Below, piece after piece: positions 9,494-18,200 of a stretch of DNA of 64,000 bases. The notes beneath the pieces are model-generated. The model was not told the DNA's origin. It did no database searches and worked only from the letters and a program-made list of their open reading frames with translations. Both the position numbers and the translations under genes were made by a program. The DNA is from JAYKJB01 sp035284745 [NCBI: Candidatus Sericytochromatia bacterium] (GTDB lineage Bacteria; Cyanobacteriota; Sericytochromatia; S15B-MN24): the NCBI GenBank assembly GCA_035284745.1, contig JAYKIL010000012.1, forward strand, positions 1 through 64,000. Reading direction: 5' to 3'. Each line of letters begins with the position of its first letter. The stretch's first letter is position 1.

Positions 9494-10510
9494 CTACTCG
9501 TCTCCCCAGTGCAACACCATCACGGGACGGGTTTCAAATTCGGCGCGGGCCTCAGTGATGACGGTTTGAAATTGAATGTCTGCGGGCCCTTTCAAGTCGA
9601 CAGGCAGACGAATAGGCAACACGGACTCAACCCACTCCCCCGGAAGAAGGTCACCGAGCGGTCGGCCTTGCTCTGAGTCCGCGCAGACCTCGGGTGTAGA
9701 ACGCTCGATGAAAAGTCGCACGTCCCGGGCCGGTCCTCCCAAATTTTTTAAGAAAATATGCACCCGTCCCTCTTCCCCCGGAGCCAGACGACCCTCGCGG
9801 CCTGTGTCCTCAAGCATCACTCTCAGGTCGAATTTTGGCGGGATCGCATGAACGCCTGGACACCTTTGGCGGGCAGCAGCGGCCAACCACCCCAGTGCCT
9901 GCTCCCTTTCGGCCAAAGTGGGCTCCCCCTGAAGCAAGAACAGGGCCAGTTCAAATTGAGCGTCAGCATTGCCTCGCGAGGCAGCCTGTTCATACCATCT
10001 TTGGGCCAAGGGGCCATCCGGCTTCACCCCCATTCCACGGGCATAATAGCGGGCGAGTTGCAATTGACTGTGGCTATCGCCCTGCCCAGCCGCCAAAGAA
10101 AAATACTGCCGGGCCTGCTCCAAGTTGTGGTCTACGCCATCCCCGTCCTGATACATCAAGGCCAACATACGTTGGGCCACTACGTCTCCCTCCGCGGCGG
10201 CCCGCCGCATCGGTTCCACCAAGGTCAAGAAATGAGCGCGTGCAGTCACCTCATCCCGCGCCACTCCATCCCCGCGTTTGCTCAAGAGGGCCATCATGTA
10301 CCGTGCGTGAAGGTTGCCCGCCTTCGCTGCCGCCGCGAAGTGCTCGGCCGCCTTGAGGTAATTCGCGGGAAGGCCATCTCCAGCGTAGTAACGGCACCCC
10401 TGTTGAAAGTCTTGTGAACCCGGCGTTTCCATCGCGTGAGCCGCCGAGGCATTGAGAATCAGGGCCAGGCTCATCCCAAGGAATGTTCCCACAAATTGTC
10501 TCAAGTCCAT
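9494..10510 (-). CDS. secreted Sel1-repeat protein
   Basis: The 338-residue protein starts with a signal peptide ending around SAAHA, so it is likely periplasmic. Residues about 30-210 hold four to five Sel1-like (SLR) repeats, recognisable by the alternating pattern A..Y..G.GV and W...AA..G, a TPR-like alpha solenoid for protein contacts. A conserved Cys pair in the first and last repeat region could be oxidised in the periplasm. The C-terminal 110 residues look like a beta-sandwich with a phrase resembling a CARDB or NEW3 domain (LAPGEEGRVHIFLKNLGGPA). It converges on the nuclease gene: the last bases of the two genes are about 50 apart. Function beyond protein interaction cannot be read from the sequence. 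Confidence 0.75.
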   Translation of the reverse strand: MDLRQFVGTFLGMSLALILNASAAHAMETPGSQDFQQGCRYYAGDGLPANYLKAAEHFAAAAKAGNLHARYMMALLSKRGDGVARDEVTARAHFLTLVEPMRRAAAEGDVVAQRMLALMYQDGDGVDHNLEQARQYFSLAAGQGDSHSQLQLARYYARGMGVKPDGPLAQRWYEQAASRGNADAQFELALFLLQGEPTLAEREQALGWLAAAARQRCPGVHAIPPKFDLRVMLEDTGREGRLAPGEEGRVHIFLKNLGGPARDVRLFIERSTPEVCADSEQGRPLGDLLPGEWVESVLPIRLPVDLKGPADIQFQTVITEARAEFETRPVMVLHWGDE

Positions 10511-10578
10511 CCTCAGTACCGTGCCCTTGAAAGTAAAAAACGTTCAAAGACACCTTACCCATTGAGGTGCAGGAGTTT

Positions 10579-11796
10579 TCAGCGATGGGACGCGGAAAGA
10601 CGGGCCACCCAAGCAGCCAACGCCGTTGTGAACATGATGAGCGAGAGGCCTCTCAAGACGGTGGGAAGTTCACACCACTCAAGCAAAAACCCCGTTCCGG
10701 CCAAAGGAATGATAGCGACCGCATTCAAGACGGTATTTTGAACCCCGAAAACTTTGCCTCGCAAAGCATCTTCCACCCGTTCTTGAAGCCTCGTTTGCAA
10801 GGGAACTCCCACCACCGAGGCCATGAATCCCGCCACGAACGTGAGAACAAACGCCAGCCTCATTTGTTCCGGGCCCATCCCAGACAAACCAAAGAGCGCA
10901 GCGCCGGTGGCAGCAAAGCCCGTCACAATCGAAAGGTCTTGCGACCATCGTGTGCCCCAGCGGCCAATCAGCCAAGCACCGACGCCCAAGCCAACACCCC
11001 CCGATGCCAAGAGCCAACTGAAGTTTGTCTGTAAAACGTTTTTCGCAAAGAGAATGGCCAGGACACTCAGCGCCGCAAAAGTGGAAAAGATGATCACCTG
11101 AAACGCCATCGTGCGTCGAACACCGCCCCGCCGCCGAATATAGTCAAGCCCCTCTTTCAGCTCGAGCCACCACCCTGTTCGAGGCCTCATCTCCGGCGGA
11201 TGAAGAAATTTCACCTGCGCAAGGCACAGTGTGGAGGCCCCAAACGCGGCAGCAATCACAACAGACCCGACAAGGGTTCCCGACGCGTGAATCAGCGGTT
11301 CTCCCACGGTATATGCCACGACCACGGCGCCGACCATCGTCAAAGCGGATACGGCATTCGCCTCCATCAAAGCGTGACGCTCAACCGTGGCAGGAATCGC
11401 CCCGGCCTCCGCAGGAACAAACGGTTGCGCAGCCATCGCTATCAAACAGGCAATTGCGATCGCAAGCACCACGTGCCCACCGCCGATCAAGCTCAAAGCC
11501 AAAACCAACCCTGCCCGCACCAGGTTACTGAGCATCATGACGTGGCGTTTATCGATGCGATCGGCCCAGACTCCGGCCAGGGCTCCGAACAACACATTGG
11601 GCACCGTGGTTGCCGCCAAGGCCACGCTGAGGGTCCGGGGCGCCGGGTCCAAACGCGTGACCAGTTCTACCAGCAAAATAAAAATAAGGCGATCCGCCCC
11701 TTGCGAGAAGCACTGGCCCAACCAGAGCATCACGAAAGAGCGATTGCCCCAGATCGAGCCCGTTCCCGGGTTCGTCACCTCATTGAGCACCCTCAT
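10579..11796 (-). CDS. MFS efflux transporter (EntS/MFS_3-like)
   Basis: A 405-residue polytopic inner-membrane protein with about 12 hydrophobic segments. The cytoplasmic loop between spans 2 and 3 reads LAGVWADRIDKRHVMM, matching MFS motif A, and spans 1-2 begin SFVMLWLGQCFSQGADRL, typical of the MFS_3 exporter group that includes the enterobactin exporter EntS. The substrate cannot be predicted. It lies upstream of the Sel1 gene on the same strand with a 68-base gap, so they may be co-transcribed. The 166 bases between its start and the plus-strand gene at 11963 must hold divergent promoters, but I see no convincing consensus there. Confidence 0.85.
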   Translation of the reverse strand: MRVLNEVTNPGTGSIWGNRSFVMLWLGQCFSQGADRLIFILLVELVTRLDPAPRTLSVALAATTVPNVLFGALAGVWADRIDKRHVMMLSNLVRAGLVLALSLIGGGHVVLAIAIACLIAMAAQPFVPAEAGAIPATVERHALMEANAVSALTMVGAVVVAYTVGEPLIHASGTLVGSVVIAAAFGASTLCLAQVKFLHPPEMRPRTGWWLELKEGLDYIRRRGGVRRTMAFQVIIFSTFAALSVLAILFAKNVLQTNFSWLLASGGVGLGVGAWLIGRWGTRWSQDLSIVTGFAATGAALFGLSGMGPEQMRLAFVLTFVAGFMASVVGVPLQTRLQERVEDALRGKVFGVQNTVLNAVAIIPLAGTGFLLEWCELPTVLRGLSLIMFTTALAAWVARLSASHR

Positions 11797-11962
11797 CGGG
11801 CGAGTGTAACACGAATGCCATCGCAGGTTATACGAATTTAACGCACTTCCCCAAAGCCCCAGGCACGGCGGCGACCCCTTTCAATCTTCATAAATGCGCG
11901 GGTTGCGTGCCGCGGGCGATCACGCATGGTGCGCACGGGGACGTCGCGCGGTAGGATGAAGC

Positions 11963-12577
11963 ATGCGATCGCCTGCTGTTGATTTTTTGGGGCGAAATCC
12001 GGCGCCCGGTCACGCATCTTCTGGGTGTGTCCGTGCCCACCGCCACCAGAAGGGCCTTCGTCCTTGGCTCGTGCTCGGTGCTACCTTTGCCTGGTTCACT
12101 GCGGGTTCACCGGCCCAAGCGGCAATCAGTTGGGGGTTTTCGAGCGGCGGCACCCCGGTGTTCCCTGGAGCCCCCAGCCATTTGACGGAAATAGCCCCGA
12201 GCACCTCCCTGCGCCTTCATTTCGAGGATGAAAAGCGCTTCGATGCCAGCATAGGATGGCTGCATCGGGCTTTTCGCGTATCTCAGGAGGGAACCTACGC
12301 CCTCGCCACTCATGGCATCGTGATCGACGGCGGCGCGAATTTTGGCTGGTATCGCCTCGGCACAACCACTGAGTTGGCTTGGCTGCAGCGTTTCTCACCA
12401 GGAAACCCTCTGCAACACGATTGGGGCATCGTCGTGGAAACCTACATCGCTCTGCCCTTGTACTGGGCGGATGACGGCAAGGAAATTTTTGAGCTCTCAC
12501 TGCACCTGCCCACCCTGCAGAACAAACCAGATCCTTTGATTCAACCCCGTTTGATGGCAACTCTGTGGCTCAAATGA
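11963..12577 (+). CDS. exported protein of unknown function, first of three
   Basis: Unknown family. The 204-residue protein has an unusually long basic N-terminus before a hydrophobic stretch ending GSPAQA, a plausible signal peptidase site; a later start would shorten this region, but I see no better in-frame start with a ribosome-binding site. The mature part is rich in alternating aromatic and hydrophobic residues (SLRLHFEDEKRF, FGWYRLG), consistent with beta strands, perhaps a small outer-membrane barrel. Its stop overlaps the ATG of the next gene (ATGA at 12574), so the two are translationally coupled. The GCGATCGC octamer sits on its start region. Confidence 0.55.
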   Translation: MRSPAVDFLGRNPAPGHASSGCVRAHRHQKGLRPWLVLGATFAWFTAGSPAQAAISWGFSSGGTPVFPGAPSHLTEIAPSTSLRLHFEDEKRFDASIGWLHRAFRVSQEGTYALATHGIVIDGGANFGWYRLGTTTELAWLQRFSPGNPLQHDWGIVVETYIALPLYWADDGKEIFELSLHLPTLQNKPDPLIQPRLMATLWLK

Positions 12578-13272
12578 TACAGGTGCGCCTTTGTGTGGGC
12601 GCCGTCATTTTCGGTTTTGGAGCCACGGGATGTGCCCTCTGGGACTTGAGCCGTGACCAAGTGCTCGGGGAGGTTTTGTCCCAGCCCACCCCAGAGCCTG
12701 GCTCAACCACATCACCACTTCCTCGTCGCACCATTCGAACCAAATTCGGTCCAGAGATCAAATTCATCGCGAACGAGCGCTTTCAGGGGGCTTTGTACGG
12801 TTTTCGCAGTGTCAGGTTTCTCACCTTTTTAAAAAGCGTGTATGTGGGCGGAACCGCCTATGGTTCACTGCCGTTACCCGGCAGCTACGGATATGACTTG
12901 GCCCCACTGTTTGGCTATGCGGGCATCTTGGCTGGTTACGAGAAGCGCTTTCCCCTCCTTACCAGTGACACGGTCGTCCCTGATTGGCTCGGTTTTTCGG
13001 GTCGCTCAACCCCGTGGCTAGGGTTTGACGCCAACCTGCACGTGGGCCTCACACAAGATCTTGCCAATTATGGCCCCAATCCACTCGGACAAAACTGGTC
13101 CATTGAACCGAGCCTCTCACTCAGTGTACCCACCCCATTTTTCAGGGGTGGGCGTCTCGCCATCAGCGGCGGCTACCTGTTTTTGCCTTTCGAACCGAGC
13201 TATTCCGGGTGGACCATTGGGCTGCGTTTTGAAGGGAAGTTAATTGAAACACGCCAACTCGTTGATGAATGA
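12574..13272 (+). CDS. predicted lipoprotein, beta-rich, second of three
   Basis: Unknown family. I place the start at ATG 12574 because it overlaps the preceding stop as ATGA; a GTG nine bases upstream is also in frame. The N-terminus is a lipoprotein signal with lipobox GATGC. The mature part, after a short Pro/Thr linker, alternates hydrophobic and polar residues with many Gly, Tyr and Phe and ends with an amphipathic strand (WTIGLRFEGKLIE), suggesting an outer-membrane-associated beta-barrel-like fold. It overlaps the next gene by eight bases. The whole run 11963-13990 looks like one operon of surface proteins. Confidence 0.55.
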   Translation: MIQVRLCVGAVIFGFGATGCALWDLSRDQVLGEVLSQPTPEPGSTTSPLPRRTIRTKFGPEIKFIANERFQGALYGFRSVRFLTFLKSVYVGGTAYGSLPLPGSYGYDLAPLFGYAGILAGYEKRFPLLTSDTVVPDWLGFSGRSTPWLGFDANLHVGLTQDLANYGPNPLGQNWSIEPSLSLSVPTPFFRGGRLAISGGYLFLPFEPSYSGWTIGLRFEGKLIETRQLVDE

Positions 13273-13990
13273 TCCGCGCACCCGCGTGAAACAGTTCCTG
13301 TTTGTCACCGGCGCGGCGCTCACCGGTGTTCTCGTCTTCCCGGGTTTACCGGCACGGGCAGATGCAGAGTCGTGGAACGCCTTGGAAATTCGAATTCCTT
13401 CCGTCAGCCGCGAAAAGTGGGAGCCCGTATCATTGCGGGTCGTAACCAGCAGTCGTTTTGGTTTACGCTATCCTGGCCTCGGTGTGTCAAATTTACGCGT
13501 GGGCCCTTTGTGGCAGGTGGCGCCCTGGATGTTGCTGGGTTTGCACGGAAGTGCCTACGCAGAACAGATCGAGCCCGGTCATTTCCGGCAGATGCTGCGT
13601 CTCGAAGCCGAACCCAATTTGCAAGCCAGTTGGGGAAACTGGCAATTCAACGATCGCAACCGCATCGAATGGCGTTACACGCCCACCGACGCCTGGTGGC
13701 GTTATCGAAACCAACTGCGCGCCACCTATCAGCCATCAGGATGGCAATGGTGGCCGACCGTCTCGCAAGAGTTTGCGTGGGATCTCCGCCCGTGGCTCAT
13801 GGCGCAAAGCCGTCTCACGTTGGGGGTGTCCCGCATCCTTAACCGCAGCACCCGCTTGACGTTGGAGTACCTCTGGCGCGGTCGTCCCGAGCAGAACGAA
13901 TGGGCGACAGACCATATTGCAAATGTGACACTTTTTTTTGCGCCAGACATCAACAGTGTCAAAGGAGGCTCGCACGCGGGAGGCGAATGA
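13265..13990 (+). CDS. exported beta-rich protein (DUF2490-like), third of three
   Basis: The ATG at 13265 overlaps the upstream stop; a TTG at 13244 is in frame but less likely. A signal sequence ends around LPARADA. The mature part contains repeated phrases such as NDRNRIEWRYTPTDAWWRYRNQLRA and a closing NVTLFF strand, reminiscent of DUF2490 / outer-membrane barrel proteins in which sequences like RNRIE.R and RYRLR recur. That resemblance is by eye and weak. It is the last gene of the three-gene exported set and is followed by about 130 bases without a gene. Confidence 0.5.
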   Translation: MNDPRTRVKQFLFVTGAALTGVLVFPGLPARADAESWNALEIRIPSVSREKWEPVSLRVVTSSRFGLRYPGLGVSNLRVGPLWQVAPWMLLGLHGSAYAEQIEPGHFRQMLRLEAEPNLQASWGNWQFNDRNRIEWRYTPTDAWWRYRNQLRATYQPSGWQWWPTVSQEFAWDLRPWLMAQSRLTLGVSRILNRSTRLTLEYLWRGRPEQNEWATDHIANVTLFFAPDINSVKGGSHAGGE

Positions 13991-14122
13991 CCCAGGGCCC
14001 GACGCACACCGAACAAGCGTCCGGTACCAGGGCGTGATACCCTTACACAGTCGTGATGTGCCGGAAGGGCGACGGCCAAGGCGCACGCGCTCATTCTCTC
14101 AGCACACGGGGAGGCCGCTTCT

Positions 14123-14557
14123 TTGACTGGAACGACGTGGTTATTGGTGGGTGCGACTGCGATTCTTTGGGGCATTATCCCCATCATCGACAAGTTGGCA
14201 CTGAACCACTCAACTGTGTCCCCGTGGGTGGGCATTGGTCTGCGAGCAGGCGCCGTCACGTTTTTGGCGTGGCCGTTTTTGCTGTGGGGTACACCGGGAA
14301 TCGCCGGTCTGCGAGCCATTTCGTGGCAAGCGGCAGGCCTCTTCATCGCGAGCGGCATCATCTCGTTGCTTCTCGCCCAATATTGTTATTATGCTTTGCT
14401 TCAACAGGCAGGCGTGGCGCGAATTTTTCCCTTTCTCTTTTCTGCGGCCCCCATGGTGACCTTGCTGTGCGGTGTCTTTGTGCTGGGCGAAAGTCTCACG
14501 CTAAAGCAGTTTCTCGGGGCTTTGCTGGTGATCGGGGGGGGACTTTTGCTCTTGTAA
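14123..14557 (+). CDS. half-size DMT-superfamily (EamA) membrane protein
   Basis: The 144-residue protein has about five hydrophobic spans and the EamA/DMT look: LLVGATAILWGIIPIIDKLA at the start, a middle ARIFPFLFSAAPMVTLLCGV and a closing ESLTLKQFLGALLVIGGGLL, which is the typical conserved end of an EamA repeat. It has only one EamA unit instead of the usual two, like the short COG2510 group, so it would need to dimerise. The start is TTG with GGGGAGG eight bases upstream. The substrate is unknown. No partner half is adjacent. Confidence 0.75.
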   Translation: MTGTTWLLVGATAILWGIIPIIDKLALNHSTVSPWVGIGLRAGAVTFLAWPFLLWGTPGIAGLRAISWQAAGLFIASGIISLLLAQYCYYALLQQAGVARIFPFLFSAAPMVTLLCGVFVLGESLTLKQFLGALLVIGGGLLLL

Positions 14558-14683
14558 AATAGAGGTGAGGTGTCCGCCATTTGAAAAGTCCCCGATGAGA
14601 AGGCTACAATCCCAGCGGAAGGCCCCCCACCAGGCGATTGCCGAAAAGCCCTCTCCTCAGCACCTCTGCCTACGATTGTTTCG

Positions 14684-15121
14684 ATGTTTGAAGACCGGCA
14701 CCTGAGATTTCTTTTATTTGGTTTCACGATCATGAGCCTGCTGGTCGTGGGTGGCATTTGGGGCATCTTAAAGTACTCGCCACGACCCGCAGACCTCGAA
14801 ATCATGGAACGACGAAAGGAACAGCGCGAAAAGGACGCCCGTTCTCGGCAGAGGCCCCCCGCCCCATCGGCCCCGCTTCATACAGACAGGCCTCCAACCG
14901 CTGCCGCCTCTCCGTCCGCAGGGCCCGCGAAGAAACGCGGGCACCACGACGGGTCGCCTCACAAGCCCACCGCGGAACGCGGGCACCACGACGGGTCGCA
15001 GCACAAGCCCACCGCGGAGCACGGGCACCACGACGGGTCGCCCCAAAAACGCGCGGGATGGCCTGTGCAGCCTCGTTCGCAACACTCGGACGCGCACCCC
15101 GCTCATCAAACCTCTCACTAA
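14684..15121 (+). CDS. single-span membrane protein with His-rich tandem repeats
   Basis: I do not recognise this 145-residue protein. It has one membrane span (about residues 9-30), a basic juxtamembrane helix, a Pro/Ala-rich linker and then three copies of a 14-residue unit starting GHHDGS and ending HKPTAE, the third degraded. The tail is again His-rich (QHSDAHPAHQTSH). With an N-in topology the His-rich tail would be periplasmic and could bind Zn, Ni or Cu, but that is speculation. The repeat is very well conserved at the DNA level (period 42 bases), so recent expansion is likely. The preceding 126 bases hold no gene. Confidence 0.5.
   Translation: MFEDRHLRFLLFGFTIMSLLVVGGIWGILKYSPRPADLEIMERRKEQREKDARSRQRPPAPSAPLHTDRPPTAAASPSAGPAKKRGHHDGSPHKPTAERGHHDGSQHKPTAEHGHHDGSPQKRAGWPVQPRSQHSDAHPAHQTSH
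14936..15053 (+). repeat. 42-bp tandem repeat, about 2.8 copies, in-frame
   Basis: Units begin at 14936, 14978 and 15020, each opening with a near-identical run that encodes GHHDGS. The period of 42 is a multiple of three, so copies keep the frame of the host gene. Differences between copies are a few single bases. Confidence 0.85.
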
Positions 15122-15134
15122 ACTCCAAACAGGC

Positions 15135-15159
15135 GGCGAGAGCAAGGGTTTCTCTCGCC
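15135..15159 (+). terminator. hairpin without clear T-tract downstream of the His-rich gene
   Basis: An eight-base stem GGCGAGAG / CTCTCGCC with a nine-base loop lies 14 bases past the stop at 15121. No T-run follows, so it may be a weak terminator or an mRNA-end structure. Confidence 0.4.
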
Positions 15160-15245
15160 CACAGTGGGTAAGTGTATAGAGGGGTCGTACGGCCTACAGG
15201 CCACCCTTTGACCGCTTCACTCCGCTAACAATTAAGGCGCACACG

Positions 15246-18200
15246 ATGCGCCAAGACGCCGGGATGCCCTCAAAACTGTCTGACAAACGCTACCAGATGC
15301 TTCAACGCCTTGGGGAAGGCGCCATGGGCGCTGTCTTTCAAGTGGAAGAAAACGCGACCGGTCAAACCTTGGCAATGAAGGTGCTTTCTCGTTCCATTGA
15401 GGGGGATGAACAAGCGTACCTCCTTCTCAAACAAGAGTTCCGCCTGATGACGCAACTGCGTCATCCCAATTGCTGCGCAGTGTACGACTATGGCCTGTTG
15501 GAAAACGGCTCCCCTTTTCTCACGATGGAACTCGTGCCCGGGCGCGGGCTGGATGAAATCTTGCCGGTGCCCCTAGAAGAGATACGACCCATCCTCGGCC
15601 AACTGTTACTAGCACTGGGCTATATCCATCAAATGGGCTATGTGCATTCGGATGTGAAGGCCGCAAACATCCGCATCAAGCCGGATGGCACCGTCAAATT
15701 AATGGATTATGGCTTGATGGAGCCAGCCGGCCGATCAGGGAGCGCCATCAAAGGAACACTGGGGTATCTGGCGCCGGAAATCGTCAAACGCGGTCATGTA
15801 GACCAACGAGCGGACCTTTATGCCGTCGGGGCCCTGGCATACGAACTCGCCACGGGGCGTCTGCCGTTCGTCAACGAGAGGGTGGTGGATGTCCTCCGCA
15901 TGCACCTTCACGAGCCGGTTCCCCCGTTTCCGGAAACCCAAGCCCGTATAGACCCAAAACTTGAGAGCGTCATTCATAAACTGCTGAAAAAATCACCCCA
16001 AGAGCGCTACCAATCTGCGTACGAGGTACTCGAAGACTTGGGTATCGAAGTCCCCGTGGGTATCGGGGGCACCCTGCTCAACCCACCGATGATCGGGCGA
16101 TCGCAACTCCTCTCCGAGATGGCACACGGTGTCAGTCAACTCAAGGCCGAGGGAACAGGGGGAATCGTTCTGCTCAAGGGCGAGGCTGGTATTGGAAAAG
16201 GCCGTCTGCTGGAGGAGGTGCGCAGCGAAGTTCAACTCGCTGAAATCGTCTGGATTTCAGGAGCGTTTCGCGGCACACCGGAGCCGTACGGGCCTTTTGT
16301 TGAATTACTTCGTCACCTGTTACCGCTGGCCCGCTTACACGTTCCCGACACCCTGGAACGCCTCGCCCCCGTACTGATGAAACTCTGGGCCGAAGTGGGT
16401 GAAAACCGAGATGGATTGCCCATCCAACCGGCACCCGACCTTGACCCGCCAAGTCGGGAAAAGTTCAGACTTCAAGACAGTTTCACGGCCTTGATTGCTG
16501 AACTCGCGGACGCTGCAGGGGGCTTGGTTTTGGCCCTCGATGGCTGGCACCGTGCAGATAGGTTGAGCGGTGAACTGCTCGCGCACCTGCTCCGCACTCT
16601 CACGGGCGCCCCCGTTCTCTTGTTTTTGAGCACACAAGCCATCCCAGAACCCCATCCGGATTGGGTGCAGTCGTCGAAAATCCACACACTGAATTCTCTG
16701 AGTGTCGCAGAGGTCGGCCAAATGGTGTGTGCCATGCTTGGCACGAAAAAAGTCAGCGAGCATTTCTTGCGCCACGTTGTAAATTTCTCAAACGGAAACC
16801 CACTGCAGGTCGAGCAACTCATCGAGCATTTGGTTCGTGAACGAAAGCTCACCAGTGCCAAGGGGCAATGGAACACCGATATCGAACTGACACCCGCGGA
16901 CCTTCCGTCAGACCGTTCCGCGATGTTGGCCCGCAGGTTGGAGTTGCTGCCCGAAAACGTCCGCATTCTCGCAGGACACGCCTCCATCCTGGGCGAGTCA
17001 TTCTCGTTGCAGTTGCTGAAAGAAACAGGAAACCAAAGTGATGAAGACCTGTTCGACGGTCTGCGTTCCCTGGCCGCTTCACAGATCCTAAAACAGGACA
17101 CCGAGGGCCAATATCGGTTCGTAGAAGCTGACTTACAGCGCCATCTCGCCGAGACCGTGATGCCTCAAACTCGCCTCGGAATCCACCAGGCCGCTCTGGA
17201 CGTTCTGCAAAAAATAGCCGACGGAACCCCTCTGCCCCAGTTGCCCTTAGAACTCATCACGGCGCTCGCCACGCACAGCCTGAAGGCTGACATCATCGAC
17301 TGTGCCATTCCTTACGCACTGGAGGCCGGACAGAGGCACAGCGCCCTTTTTGCTTTAGAAGCGGCGGAACAATTTTACAATCAAGGGCTTGCCCTGCTCC
17401 GAAAAATCGACAACGAAAACTCTCAAACCTTCTTACTTAGTTATTTGAGCGCTCTCGCCCAGGTTTACCGCTCGCAGTCCAAAAACAAAGAAGCCAAGGA
17501 GATGCAGGCTGAAGCCATCGATCTGGCAGAATTGCTGGGCGAAAGTCGAAAATTAGGCCAATTATTGGGCTCTCAAGCCAAGGCCTGTCTGGTTCTGAAC
17601 GAGAATAAGGTGGCGCTGCAGTACTGCACACGTGCCATCACAATCAGCGCGACCGTCGGCGACACCATCAACGAAGCCCGATGCCTGCTGGTCTCTGCCC
17701 GGTTGAAATTTTTCGCCGGTGACCTCGAGACTTCCCTCAAAGAGGCCTCCCGGGCGGCGGAGCGAGCAGAGGTCGCCCAAGACGTCAGCCTCCAAGGTTC
17801 TGCATACGCTCTGGCCGGCTATTTTTGCGTGGCGTCCTCAGACCCTTCGCAGATTGCCATCGGCATCTCGCAATTAGAGCGTTCGCTGACCCTTCTGCTC
17901 AGCACCCGCGACAAACTTGGACTGGTCAATTCCTATAATTTGCTGGGTAACGCCCAAAACCAACTGGGAGACTTCCGGGACGCGTGGGAATCACACCTAA
18001 AATGCCGCGCCATCAGTTTCGAGTGTGGCTCGCGCTCTGATGAAGTTGTGGCGGTCTTGAACCTCGCTATTTCAGGGTTTGAGATGGGCAAGCTCAGCGA
18101 AGCGAGACAGCTGGCCGAAGAAGCAGAACGCCTGTCCGGTCGGTATCAAGTGCGCTTCACCCTGAGTTATTCGATGGTCCTCGGGGCCTTGATCGAAGTT

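Noticed and set aside
9457-9499. Inverted repeat between the nuclease and the Sel1 gene as a terminator
   Set aside because: The stem has a mismatch, a 21-base loop and overlaps the coding end of the Sel1 gene; support is too weak.
14936-15053. CRISPR-like array
   Set aside because: The 42-bp units are contiguous without spacers and lie in frame inside a coding sequence.
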